Below, piece by piece: positions 1-7,050 of a stretch of 10,332 nucleotides of DNA. Source of the DNA: an uncultured Bacilli bacterium. Lineage in GTDB: Bacteria > Bacillota_I > Bacilli_A > RF39 > UBA660. The stretch spans positions 1 to 10,332 of the forward strand of contig CALVRK010000030.1 of assembly GCA_944358565.1 (NCBI GenBank), given 5' to 3'. A program made the position numbers and the translations under genes. Every line of letters begins with the position of its first letter. Position 1 is the stretch's first letter. The notes below the pieces were generated by a model. It saw nothing but the letters and a program-made list of their open reading frames with translations, was not told the origin of the DNA and ran no database searches.

Positions 1-71
1 GCACATACAAACGTTCTTGTAAATAACTTCTTGCAAACTTTTACCTTTTACAAAGCAAATTCCTAGTAAAC
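1..71. other. Window edge, nothing assignable
   Basis: These 71 bases lie beyond the alaS terminator. A minus-strand frame stays open from 84 to the edge, but it has no convincing start codon or ribosome site before an ATG at 4-6. It could be the beginning of the next gene's leader. No relic of an AlaRS C-terminal domain is recognisable. Confidence 0.4.
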
Positions 72-98
72 AAAAAAGACTATTCTAAAATAGCCTTT
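72..98 (-). terminator. Intrinsic terminator of the alaS operon
   Basis: On the minus strand a 10-bp stem (arms 89-98 and 75-84, one G-U pair, loop of 4 at 85-88) runs into a T6 tract. It overlaps the alaS TAG stop at 80-82. It supports alaS as the true last gene of this operon. Confidence 0.8.
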
Positions 99-1828
99 AT
101 TCTTCTAACCCCTGCACTACTAGCCTCTTCTTTTTTTATCTTAAAGCGTCCAAGTTCTCCAGTATGACTAACATGAGGACCACCACATAATTCCATTGAA
201 ACATCACCAATTTTATACACAGTAACTATATCAGGATATCTATCTATAAATGTACATTCTGCTCCAGATTTAATAGCCTCATCCTTACTCATTTCTAATT
301 TTTCAACTAAAATATCTTCTTCTATCCACTTATTAACTAACTGTTCTGTTTGCTTTTTCTCTTCATCAGTCATCTTATGATCACATGGAAAATCAAACCT
401 TAACCTCTCAGGTGTAATATTACTACCTAATTGATGAACTTCTGGTCCAATAACCTTTTTTAAAGCTGCATTAAGTAAATGTGTTGCTGTATGATACTTA
501 GTTTCTATCTCACTATTTCCAGAAAGTCCACCTTTAAATTTACCCTTAGAAGCCGTTCTTGATTTTTCTTGATGTTCCCTAAACTTCTCATAAAAGCCGT
601 CCACATCAACAGTCATACCCCTATCTTTAGCTTCTTCTATAGTAAGTTCAATTGGAAAACCATAAGTATCATATAATTTAAATGCAATATTTTTATCAAT
701 AACCTTCGCATCCAAATCAACTAACTTTTCAAACTCTCTTAATCCCTTTTCCAAAGTCCTACTAAACTTCTTTTTTTCATTAGAAAGTACATCTAATACT
801 ACCTCTTTATTTTCAGCAAGCTCACTATAATACCTCTCATATTTACTAATAATTAATAAAGCAATCTGTTCATCAAAATCACTATTAATATCAATGCCAA
901 GTTTTCTAGCTTGACGAATAAATCTTCTAATTAATCTTCTTAAAATATAACCTTGATCAGTATTACTTGGTTTAATTCCTGCTGGATCTGCTGCAATAAA
1001 TACAGAAGTTCTAATATGATCAACAATAATTCTCATAGCCTTTTCGTTACCTTCATAAGATAAACCACTAATCTCTTCTAACTTATTAATAACATCAAGC
1101 CAAATAGAACTTTTATAGTTATCATCCACACCTTCTAAAACAGCTACAATACGCTCTAAACCCATTCCAGTATCAACATTCTTCTGTTTAAGTTCAGTAA
1201 TATTTCCATCCTCATCTTTATAAAATTCCATAAACACATTGTTCCAAATTTCAACCCATCTATCATCTTCTGGATCAAACTTTTCTGGGATTTCATCATC
1301 ACTTCTAAAATAAAATATTTCCGTATCTCCTCCACAAGGTCCAGAATCACCAGGTATCCAAAAATTATCTTTAACCCCTAAATAAGCAATTCTATCATCA
1401 CTTATTCCAAGTTCTCTCCACCTATCAGCAGAAGTTTCATCACGGGGAATCTTATCATCCCCTTCAAACACCGTAACAGCAAGTCTTTCTAAAGGAATAT
1501 TTAAAACATTTGTTAAAAATTCAAAACTATAACCAATAGCCTCTTTTTTAAAATAATCTCCTAAACTCCAGTTACCTAACATTTCAAAAAATGTATGATG
1601 AGTCTTATCTCCAATTTCATCCAAATCAGTTAATCTCACACACTTTTGATAATCACAAAGCCTCTTACCATAAGGATGTTTTTCTCCCATTAAATAAGGA
1701 ACAAGTGGCTGCATACCAGCCGTATTAAATAAAACAGTTGGATCATTTTCTGGAACAATAGGACTACTAGGAATTTGCTTATGTCCATTTTTTTCAAAAT
1801 ACTTTATAAATTCATCTCTAATATTCAT
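80..1828 (-). CDS. alaS: Alanine--tRNA ligase, short form without C-Ala domain
   Basis: Cytoplasmic class II synthetase that charges tRNA-Ala with alanine and hydrolyses mischarged Ser- or Gly-tRNA-Ala. The 582 residues show the catalytic core (about 1-240), with the motif 1 region near 20-40 (NDPTVLFNTAGM), motif 2 around 65-95 (FEMLGNWSLGDYF) and motif 3 at 221-231 (GMGLERIVAVL). A tRNA-binding helical region follows (about 245-420). The editing domain has its zinc-site motifs HTATH at 446-450 and CGGPH at 548-552. The protein ends just after editing, whereas the usual length is about 870 residues, so the C-terminal DHHA1/C-Ala domain is absent. The ATG at 1828 has a GAGGAAGG ribosome site and lies inside the end of the upstream kinase gene (11-base overlap), implying translational coupling. 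No T-box leader is visible next to it. A terminator overlaps the stop, so the short length does not look like a sequencing break. Identity is very secure. Confidence 0.97.
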   Translation of the reverse strand: MNIRDEFIKYFEKNGHKQIPSSPIVPENDPTVLFNTAGMQPLVPYLMGEKHPYGKRLCDYQKCVRLTDLDEIGDKTHHTFFEMLGNWSLGDYFKKEAIGYSFEFLTNVLNIPLERLAVTVFEGDDKIPRDETSADRWRELGISDDRIAYLGVKDNFWIPGDSGPCGGDTEIFYFRSDDEIPEKFDPEDDRWVEIWNNVFMEFYKDEDGNITELKQKNVDTGMGLERIVAVLEGVDDNYKSSIWLDVINKLEEISGLSYEGNEKAMRIIVDHIRTSVFIAADPAGIKPSNTDQGYILRRLIRRFIRQARKLGIDINSDFDEQIALLIISKYERYYSELAENKEVVLDVLSNEKKKFSRTLEKGLREFEKLVDLDAKVIDKNIAFKLYDTYGFPIELTIEEAKDRGMTVDVDGFYEKFREHQEKSRTASKGKFKGGLSGNSEIETKYHTATHLLNAALKKVIGPEVHQLGSNITPERLRFDFPCDHKMTDEEKKQTEQLVNKWIEEDILVEKLEMSKDEAIKSGAECTFIDRYPDIVTVYKIGDVSMELCGGPHVSHTGELGRFKIKKEEASSAGVRRIKAILE

Positions 1829-2360
1829 GTTCTACCTTCCTCACTACTTCTAAAACCTTATCTTTTAAATCATCTAAAGTTCCGTCGTTATGAATCACAT
1901 AATCGTAACTATTATACTCATCTAATGCCGTCTCCGTCAAATGTTTTTGCTCTTTTTCTGATAAAACACTATCATAACCATCTCTAATAACCCTAATATT
2001 AATTACATCATCAAAATACTTTTTCGGCCATTCCATCTCATTTGGAAATCTCGCATCAGAAATCGTAATAATATCAAAATAATAACTATAAACTTTAATA
2101 TCTTCACATATTCTTCTAACAAAAAAATCATTATCTATTTTTTTTCGAATAATATCTGTACCAAGTTCTTGCAATAACTCTCTAGGTTTAGTCTCTTCTG
2201 CGCCATCCCAATTACTAATTTTTTTCGCATATTCTTTAATATAACTTCCGTAAGCTAAATTAATAACCTTTAACCCTTTATTTTCATAAATCTCTTTTAT
2301 ATCTAAAGCCACCGTATCCTTACCATGTCTAGCTTTTCCAGAAATAACATATACCTTCAT
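1818..2360 (-). CDS. Deoxynucleoside monophosphate kinase-like P-loop protein
   Basis: A 180-residue P-loop kinase resembling the phage T4 gp1 type of dNMP kinase, which phosphorylates dNMPs to dNDPs for DNA synthesis. The Walker A loop is at 8-16 (GKARHGKDT). An ISDARFPNE segment at 100-108 corresponds to the family's conserved D-x-R-F-x-N-E signature, and an HLTETALDEY segment at 140-149 fits the family's conserved H-x-(S/T)-E region. Length and motif spacing fit a complete small kinase. The start ATG at 2360 has a strong AAGGAG site seven bases upstream. It sits between a membrane protein and alaS, and its 3' end overlaps alaS by 11 bases. A precise substrate cannot be read from the sequence. 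An adenylate kinase-like or dephospho-CoA kinase-like role is less likely because of the RFPNE motif. A phage ancestry is inferred from the family, not from local mobile elements, of which none are seen. Confidence 0.8.
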   Translation of the reverse strand: MKVYVISGKARHGKDTVALDIKEIYENKGLKVINLAYGSYIKEYAKKISNWDGAEETKPRELLQELGTDIIRKKIDNDFFVRRICEDIKVYSYYFDIITISDARFPNEMEWPKKYFDDVINIRVIRDGYDSVLSEKEQKHLTETALDEYNSYDYVIHNDGTLDDLKDKVLEVVRKVEHEY

Positions 2361-2377
2361 AAAATCTCTCCTTATAG

Positions 2378-2399
2378 AAAAACCACTAAACTGTGGTTT
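2378..2399 (-). terminator. Terminator-like hairpin between membrane protein and kinase genes
   Basis: On the minus strand a perfect 7-bp stem (arms 2393-2399 and 2380-2386, core CCAC/GTGG, loop of 6) is followed by a T5 tract that overlaps the distal arm. It contains the TAG stop at 2386-2388 and lies just before the kinase ribosome site, so it may act as a partial terminator or as an mRNA stability element. The stem is short, so strength is uncertain. Confidence 0.5.
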
Positions 2400-3543
2400 C
2401 TTTTTCTTCGTTTTTTTCTAAAAGACCGTATTTTTCATCATAAAATTTAAATACCGTTTTTAATGCGGCAATAACTGGCGTTGAAATAAGCATACCAACA
2501 ATTCCAAAGAAATAGCCAAATATCAAAAGTCCAAGCATGATTGTAACTGGGTGTAACTTAGTTGTTTTAGACATAATAATTGGTTGTAAGAAATTGCCCT
2601 CCAAAAACTGAATAACCGCAATAACAATCAAAGTTAAAATACCAATCGTTGGACTTTGAGTTAAACCAACTATAACTGCCGGTGCCCCACCAATATAAGG
2701 ACCCGCATAAGGAATAATGTTAGTTAATCCACAAAATAGTCCAAATAACATCGGAGCTTTAAGACCAACTGCCCAAAAAGCTAATGATGAAAGTACAAAT
2801 ATAAGCGTACAATCTAAAACAGCTCCTTTCACATAACTTCTAAGTGAACCATTAACCTCATCTAATAAAGCAACCGTTGTTTTTCTAAATTTTTTGGGAA
2901 TAAAAGTAAATAAATTTGAACTATTATCAAAATTAACAATTAAGAAAAATCCAATAATTAAACCAAGTACAAACACCCCAAGTCCAGAAAATAAACTAGA
3001 AATAAATCCTAATATATTTTGTGGCATTGTCGTTGTTATGTTTGTCGCAAAATCTTCAAGCGAAGCAAGTGCTTCATGCTTCATCTTTTCAAAATCAATT
3101 AAATTAGAATTATCCAAATTATTAAATAAATCTAAACTCCACGTTTTAACCGTATCAAATACATCAGGAATAATGCGTGCAAACTCACGAACCTGGTCAA
3201 TTAAAAGTGGTATAAGCGTAACTAAAACTAGAAAAATAACTAAAAATATTAGTAAATAAGTAATAACTGCTCCTAAAGTTCGTCTAATTTTCTTAGTCTC
3301 AAGCCATTTAATAAAAGGATCAAAAAGCCAAGCTATTAAAATACCAATAAAAAGTGGTAAACAAATTTCTAATATTTTAAATATAAAATCTAATATTTTA
3401 GTTTCTTTAAATAACCTAATTACTACATAAGCAATTGCTGCAATAAGTAAAAGATATAAAACTCTTAAAACCTTAGAAGCTAAATCAGTTACCTCATTTA
3501 CTTTTCTAACATCTAAATCTTTACTAATTTTTCTTCCAAACAT
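2386..3543 (-). CDS. AI-2E family (UPF0118) membrane transporter
   Basis: A polytopic inner-membrane protein of the AI-2E/PerM family (PF01594). Members have been linked to autoinducer-2 export, ion antiport or general permease roles, and the substrate here is unknown. Numbered from the GTG at 3552, hydrophobic segments lie near 30-47, 55-77, 93-120, 178-207, 243-262, 265-300, 302-320 and 335-366, with a soluble, partly amphipathic stretch at about 120-180. Family signatures are GLTNIIPYAGPYIGGAPA at 275-292, an EGNFLQPIIMSK segment at 318-329 and HPVTIMLGLL at 334-343. A GTG at 3552 directly follows the frr stop, but AGGTGA (spanning that GTG) sits five bases before the ATG at 3543. I therefore choose 3543, giving 385 residues starting MFGRKISKDL. 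The SD overlaps the frr stop codon, implying tight coupling to frr. Confidence 0.92.
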   Translation of the reverse strand: MFGRKISKDLDVRKVNEVTDLASKVLRVLYLLLIAAIAYVVIRLFKETKILDFIFKILEICLPLFIGILIAWLFDPFIKWLETKKIRRTLGAVITYLLIFLVIFLVLVTLIPLLIDQVREFARIIPDVFDTVKTWSLDLFNNLDNSNLIDFEKMKHEALASLEDFATNITTTMPQNILGFISSLFSGLGVFVLGLIIGFFLIVNFDNSSNLFTFIPKKFRKTTVALLDEVNGSLRSYVKGAVLDCTLIFVLSSLAFWAVGLKAPMLFGLFCGLTNIIPYAGPYIGGAPAVIVGLTQSPTIGILTLIVIAVIQFLEGNFLQPIIMSKTTKLHPVTIMLGLLIFGYFFGIVGMLISTPVIAALKTVFKFYDEKYGLLEKNEEKETTV

Positions 3544-3552
3544 ATTTTTCAC

Positions 3553-4098
3553 CTAAACAGTCAATAATTCTTTTTCTTTTTCCTTTTCTTTTTCATCAAT
3601 TACTTTATTATATTTATTAATTAAATCTTGAACATCATCCATTAAATTATCTTTTTCATCTTCAGTTAAATCTTCATTTTTTTTAATATCATTATTACTA
3701 TCTTGTCTAATATTTCTTAAATTAATCTTGCCTTCTTCAGCAATCTGCTTAACTTGTTTAACATACTCTTTTCTTGTCTCTTCAGTTAAAGCCGGAATAT
3801 TTAAAATAATGCACTCCCCATTATTATTAGGAGTAAGTCCAATATTAGCTTCATAAATTCCCTTTTCAATATCACTTAAACTAGATCTATCAAACGGTTT
3901 AATCATTAACTGTCTAGCTTCAGGAATTGAAATAGTAGCTAAAGACTTAAGTGGTGTTGGTGTTCCATAATAGCTAACTGTAACACCATCTAAAATAGCT
4001 GGATTAGCTCTTCCTGCCCTAACATTTGTGAAACGTTTTTCCATTGTTTCAATCGCTTTTTTCATCTTACTTTCTGTTTCATTTAAAACATCGTTCAT
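3553..4098 (-). CDS. frr: Ribosome recycling factor
   Basis: A cytoplasmic factor that, with EF-G, splits the post-termination ribosome complex. The 181-residue length fits the family (about 185). The coiled three-helix domain begins at the N-terminus. Domain 2 carries RAGRANPAILDGVTVSYYG and then TPLKSLATISIPEARQL. The conserved NLRNIRQDSNNDIKK stretch lies in the C-terminal helical part. The tail ends in an unusual run of alternating E and K. An upstream GTG at 4107 exists, but GGAG at 4109-4112 is one base from it and ten from the ATG at 4098, so 4098 is preferred (MNDVLNETES). It is first in the leftward housekeeping operon. pyrH, its frequent neighbour in Bacillota, is not adjacent here. 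Confidence 0.96.
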   Translation of the reverse strand: MNDVLNETESKMKKAIETMEKRFTNVRAGRANPAILDGVTVSYYGTPTPLKSLATISIPEARQLMIKPFDRSSLSDIEKGIYEANIGLTPNNNGECIILNIPALTEETRKEYVKQVKQIAEEGKINLRNIRQDSNNDIKKNEDLTEDEKDNLMDDVQDLINKYNKVIDEKEKEKEKELLTV

Positions 4099-4118
4099 CA
4101 ATATCACTCTCCAAAATA

Positions 4119-4147
4119 ATTATAATATATTTACCCTTTATTAGCAA
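4119..4147 (-). promoter_or_regulatory. Promoter of the frr operon
   Basis: Minus strand: -35 TTGCTA (4142-4147), a 17-base spacer and a perfect -10 TATAAT (4119-4124). The expected start near 4112 would place the SD (GGAG) at the very 5' end of the mRNA. The -35 match is only 4 of 6. Confidence 0.6.
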
Positions 4148-4160
4148 GCAAACTAATAAA
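4137..4160. repeat. Perfect 8-bp inverted repeat over the frr -35
   Basis: TTTATTAG (4137-4144) and CTAATAAA (4153-4160) are separated by 8 bases. The left arm covers part of the proposed frr -35. It lies upstream of the predicted transcription start, so a DNA-level operator is more plausible than an RNA hairpin. In DNA this AT-rich a chance origin is possible. Confidence 0.4.
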
Positions 4161-4189
4161 AATTCCCTACTATAATTGTATGATTTGTC

Positions 4190-4298
4190 AAAAATAAATT
4201 AAATGATTTTTAAAACATAAATTTAATAAAAAATAATTTTACTACACAAAAATAATTTTTAAATTTTAAAAGTTATTTTTCTTGGCAAAAATAACTTT
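4190..4298. repeat. Spaced AAAAATAAYTTT motifs ending in a perfect 12-bp inverted repeat
   Basis: AAAAATAATTTT occurs at 4229-4240 and 4248-4259. Its inverse AAAGTTATTTTT is at 4269-4280 and AAAAATAACTTT at 4287-4298. A looser copy starts at 4190. The last two form a perfect 12-bp inverted repeat around CTTGGC (4281-4286). Left edges of the four good copies step by 19, 21 and 18 bases, about two helical turns. The final arm overlaps the -35 of the ATPase promoter. I read this as a candidate operator array, though A/T bias alone could produce part of it. Confidence 0.5.
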
Positions 4299-4324
4299 AC
4301 AAAGAAAAATGACTATGCTATAAT
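4296..4324 (+). promoter_or_regulatory. Extended -10 promoter of the DUF4143 ATPase gene
   Basis: -35 TTTACA (4296-4301, 5 of 6), a 17-base spacer, then TGCTATAAT with a perfect -10 at 4319-4324 and the extended TG at 4316-4317. The expected start is near 4331, directly at AGGTGAT, which serves as the ribosome site for the ATG at 4341. The 5' leader would be only about ten bases. Confidence 0.75.
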
Positions 4325-4340
4325 GAATTTAGGTGATAAA

Positions 4341-5543
4341 ATGTTGAAAAGAGAATTATATTTATCAAAAATTAGAAGTTTTTATGAAGAAACTAGTCTT
4401 ATCAAAATTATATATGGATTAAGAAGAAGTGGAAAATCAGTTATTCTCACTCAAATTATAGATGAAATAAAAGAAAAAAAAATAAATGATGACCATATAA
4501 TTTATATAAATTTTGAATCGTTAGAATATAGTTTTATCAAAAACGCCAAAGATTTATATGAATATATAAAATCATTAACCAAAGATAAAAAAAAATACTA
4601 TGTTTTCTTAGATGAAATTCAAAAAGTTGATGAATTTGAAAAAGGAATAAATTCACTTAGAATCACAAATAATTATAGCATATTCATTACAGGTTCAAAT
4701 AGTAAAATGACATTTCTAGAATTATCCACAGATTTATCAGGAAGATATGTTAGTTTTAAAGTCAACCCTCTAACCTTTAAAGAAACAGTGGAATTAACAA
4801 ATACAAAACCAAAAGATTACAAAAAATTATTACTTGATATTTTTGAATGGGGAACCTTACCACAAAGATTCTCTTTCAAAGAAAACAGTGCAAAACTAAA
4901 TTACATTACAGATGTCTATGACTCAATTATTTTAAAAGACGTTGTTGAAAGATTAGGAATTAAAGATATTACTGCATTTAATAAAATATTTCAATATATA
5001 TTAGAAATAGAAGGAAAAGAATTTTCTGCGAACAACGTTTTAGAATATTTAAAAAAAGAATATAGAGAAATATCTAGTAGAACATTATATGAATATCTTG
5101 AAGCATTATGTGGAACTTTCATCGTAAACAAAGTATATAGATATGATATAGCTGGAAAAAGCATAATGAAAACATTAAATAAATTTTACGCTAGTGATTT
5201 AGGTGTCAAAAAAGTTAAAACTAATAATAAAGAAATAAACTATTCAAGATGTCTAGAAAATATTGTTTACAATGAATTAATTGCTAAAGGATTTGAAGTA
5301 TATATTGGAAAAACATCTAAAGGTGAAATTGATTTTATTGCCACAAAAGACAAAGAGGTTAAATATATTCAAGTTTGCTACTTACTAGATAAAGAAGAAA
5401 CTATTCAAAGAGAATTTAGCGCATACAATAATATTAACGATAACTATCCAAAGTATGTAATCTCATTAGATGAAGAAAATCATAGTAAAAACGGAATTAA
5501 ACATCTTAACATATTTGACTTTTTAATGAATGATAATTTTTAA
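4341..5543 (+). CDS. AAA ATPase with DUF4143 C-terminal domain
   Basis: A 400-residue ATP-binding protein of the AAA_14/DUF4143 family, common in gut Bacillota and Bacteroidota. The cellular function of the family is not established. From the chosen start, Walker A is GLRRSGKS at 26-33, Walker B VFLDEIQ at 88-94, a sensor-1-like FITGSNS at 115-121 and a candidate arginine finger in LSGRY near 135. A winged-helix-like middle (about 215-265) leads to the DUF4143 region, which ends in a degenerate PD-(D/E)XK-like core: ENIVYNEL near 306, GEIDFIA at 328-334 and YIQVCY at 342-347. The expected lysine of (E/Q)xK is missing, so nuclease activity is doubtful. An ATG at 4323 lies within the -10 box, upstream of the expected transcript start, so 4341 with AGGTGAT four bases before it is the start. 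It is monocistronic and noticeably more AT-rich than the operon to its right. Confidence 0.9.
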   Translation: MLKRELYLSKIRSFYEETSLIKIIYGLRRSGKSVILTQIIDEIKEKKINDDHIIYINFESLEYSFIKNAKDLYEYIKSLTKDKKKYYVFLDEIQKVDEFEKGINSLRITNNYSIFITGSNSKMTFLELSTDLSGRYVSFKVNPLTFKETVELTNTKPKDYKKLLLDIFEWGTLPQRFSFKENSAKLNYITDVYDSIILKDVVERLGIKDITAFNKIFQYILEIEGKEFSANNVLEYLKKEYREISSRTLYEYLEALCGTFIVNKVYRYDIAGKSIMKTLNKFYASDLGVKKVKTNNKEINYSRCLENIVYNELIAKGFEVYIGKTSKGEIDFIATKDKEVKYIQVCYLLDKEETIQREFSAYNNINDNYPKYVISLDEENHSKNGIKHLNIFDFLMNDNF

Positions 5544-5573
5544 AAGCGTTAAAGTATTACTCTAACGCTTTTA
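5541..5573 (+). terminator. Terminator of the ATPase gene
   Basis: A perfect 11-bp inverted repeat (5541-5551 with 5563-5573, core GCGTTA/TAACGC, loop of 11) starts at the TAA stop and ends in TTTT followed by AT-rich sequence. The symmetric A and T flanks could let it act in both directions. Confidence 0.75.
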
Positions 5574-5585
5574 AAATAATTTTAT

Positions 5586-5619
5586 AAATAAGAAGTTAAT
5601 CTAAATTAACCTCTTATTT
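5586..5619 (-). terminator. Terminator of the fucO-FIST-aldehyde dehydrogenase operon
   Basis: On the minus strand, arms 5605-5619 and 5586-5600 form a 15-bp stem with one G-U pair and a 4-base loop. It contains the TAA stop of the dehydrogenase (5614-5616) and is followed by an AT-rich tail. The stem is AT-rich, and the back-to-back hairpin at 5541-5573 may assist. Confidence 0.65.
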
Positions 5620-7050
5620 AATATTTTTAAGTACAAAAGTCTTAGTTCTACTCATCTCTTCAAAAGTAGTCATAACACCTTCATTACCAATTCCTGAATG
5701 TTTCCATCCACCAAATGGCATTTCAAATGGTCTAAAGAATGACGCACCATTAATGACTGCTCCACCACACTCTAACTTATCAGCTACATATTGACATGTT
5801 TTCATATCTTTTGAAAATACACATCCACATAAACCATAGCTAGATTGGTTAGCAATCTCAATAGCTTCATCTAAATCTTCAAATTCGATTATTGGCACAA
5901 CTGGACCAAAAATCTCCATATCTTTAGCTACATCCATATCTTTAGTAACAGAGTCTAATATAGTTGGTTCGTAAAAAGCACCTTTACGTCTTCCACCAAA
6001 GACTAATCTAGCTCCTGCAGCTACAGTATCATTAACTTGTTTTTCAACATTAATTGCTGCTTGTTCACTAATTAAACATCCAATTTTAGCCTCTGGATCA
6101 CTAGGCATCTTAACTGGAATACCTTTAAAAGTTTCTACTAGTTTATTTAAAAACTCTTCTTTAACATCTTTATGAATAATAAATCTTTTAGATGCGCAGC
6201 ACACCTGTCCAGTATTGTAAAGTCTTCCCCAAACAATTTCTTTAACAGCTAAATCAACATCACCATCTTTACATAAGATAAATGCATCATTACCACCTAA
6301 CTCTAAAGTTACATGTGTAATATTTTTAGCACATTTAGCCATTGTTTCAGCACCAGCAATTGTTGAACCTGTTAAAGTAACCAAAGCTACACCTGGATTT
6401 TCAGCTAAAGCTTGTACAGCTTCCCCTCCAGCACCGTTAAGTAAATTAATAACGCCACCTGGAACTCCAGCTTCCATTAATAACTCTACATACTTAGTTA
6501 AAGTAAGTGGATTATGAGCTGAAGGTTTTAAGATAACACTATTACCCATAAGAAGTGCTGGTGGTACCTTTTGACAGAATAAATCACTTGGGAAATTAAA
6601 TGGAATAACAGCCACCACAACACCTAGTGGATACTGCTCAGTATATTGAATATGATGCTCTTGTCCTGGCTCTACTCCAGCTGGAATAACCTTTCCATAT
6701 TCGTGTTTAGCCTTTTCACAAAAAGCTGGAATTCCAATAGAAACATTCGCAATCTCACCGATAGCTTCACTGATAGGTTTACCAGTTTCATCACTTAATA
6801 ATTTAGCAAGCTCATCTTTATGTTCTTCTACTAATTTAACAAACTTCATTAAAATAGAAGCTCTTTCATGAATAGGTTTCTTCTCCCATTCTTTTTGACC
6901 TTTTTTAGCAGCTAAAACTGCCTTATCACAGTCCTCTTTAGTTGTATCAGGAACTGTATCGATTAACTCATTTGTAGCTGGATTATATACTTCAATAACT
7001 TTACCATCAGAAGCATCTACCCATTCACTACCTATTAAATTTTTAGCCAA
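5614..7050 (-). CDS. NAD(P)-dependent aldehyde dehydrogenase
   Basis: A soluble 478-residue, full-length member of the ALDH superfamily that oxidises an aldehyde to its acid. Visible motifs are PFNFP at 150-154 with the oxyanion Asn152, KPS at 175-177, LTGSTIAG at 226-233, general base Glu250 in ELGGND, catalytic Cys284 in GQVCCASKR and Glu379/Phe381 in EIFGPV. The residue after KPSA is His179, not the Glu typical of strict NAD enzymes, so NADP or dual use is possible. The overall pattern is nearest to lactaldehyde or succinate-semialdehyde dehydrogenases. With fucO in the same operon I favour a short hydroxyaldehyde such as lactaldehyde, as inference. The start is TTG at 7050, immediately after the FIST stop and in the same frame. 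GGAGG lies ten bases upstream inside the FIST gene, and no ATG exists before residue 68, so TTG is needed to keep the conserved N-terminus. Confidence 0.93.
   Translation of the reverse strand: MAKNLIGSEWVDASDGKVIEVYNPATNELIDTVPDTTKEDCDKAVLAAKKGQKEWEKKPIHERASILMKFVKLVEEHKDELAKLLSDETGKPISEAIGEIANVSIGIPAFCEKAKHEYGKVIPAGVEPGQEHHIQYTEQYPLGVVVAVIPFNFPSDLFCQKVPPALLMGNSVILKPSAHNPLTLTKYVELLMEAGVPGGVINLLNGAGGEAVQALAENPGVALVTLTGSTIAGAETMAKCAKNITHVTLELGGNDAFILCKDGDVDLAVKEIVWGRLYNTGQVCCASKRFIIHKDVKEEFLNKLVETFKGIPVKMPSDPEAKIGCLISEQAAINVEKQVNDTVAAGARLVFGGRRKGAFYEPTILDSVTKDMDVAKDMEIFGPVVPIIEFEDLDEAIEIANQSSYGLCGCVFSKDMKTCQYVADKLECGGAVINGASFFRPFEMPFGGWKHSGIGNEGVMTTFEEMSRTKTFVLKNIK

Noticed and set aside
1..79. 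Possible relic of the missing AlaRS C-terminal domain
   Set aside because: No frame continues from the editing domain into a DHHA1-like sequence, and a terminator overlaps the alaS stop.
1156..1987. Short frames within alaS and the kinase gene (1156-1350 and 1775-1987)
   Set aside because: They are shadows of conserved coding sequence in other frames with no start signals.
1829..2385. T-box or other tRNA-sensing leader for alaS
   Set aside because: alaS starts inside the upstream kinase gene, and the 25-base gap before the kinase is far too short for a T-box.
2894..3259. Plus-strand open frame of 121 codons opposite the membrane protein gene
   Set aside because: It is a mirror of a strongly conserved gene, with lysine/serine-rich low-complexity translation and no independent promoter or SD.
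4186..4191. Consensus TTGACA on the minus strand as the frr -35
   Set aside because: No -10 hexamer lies 16-18 bases downstream; the nearest candidate, TATAGT, is only 11 away.
4323..4340. ATG at 4323 as the start of the ATPase gene
   Set aside because: It lies inside the TATAAT box, upstream of the expected transcript start, and has no ribosome site. AGGTGAT precedes the ATG at 4341 instead.
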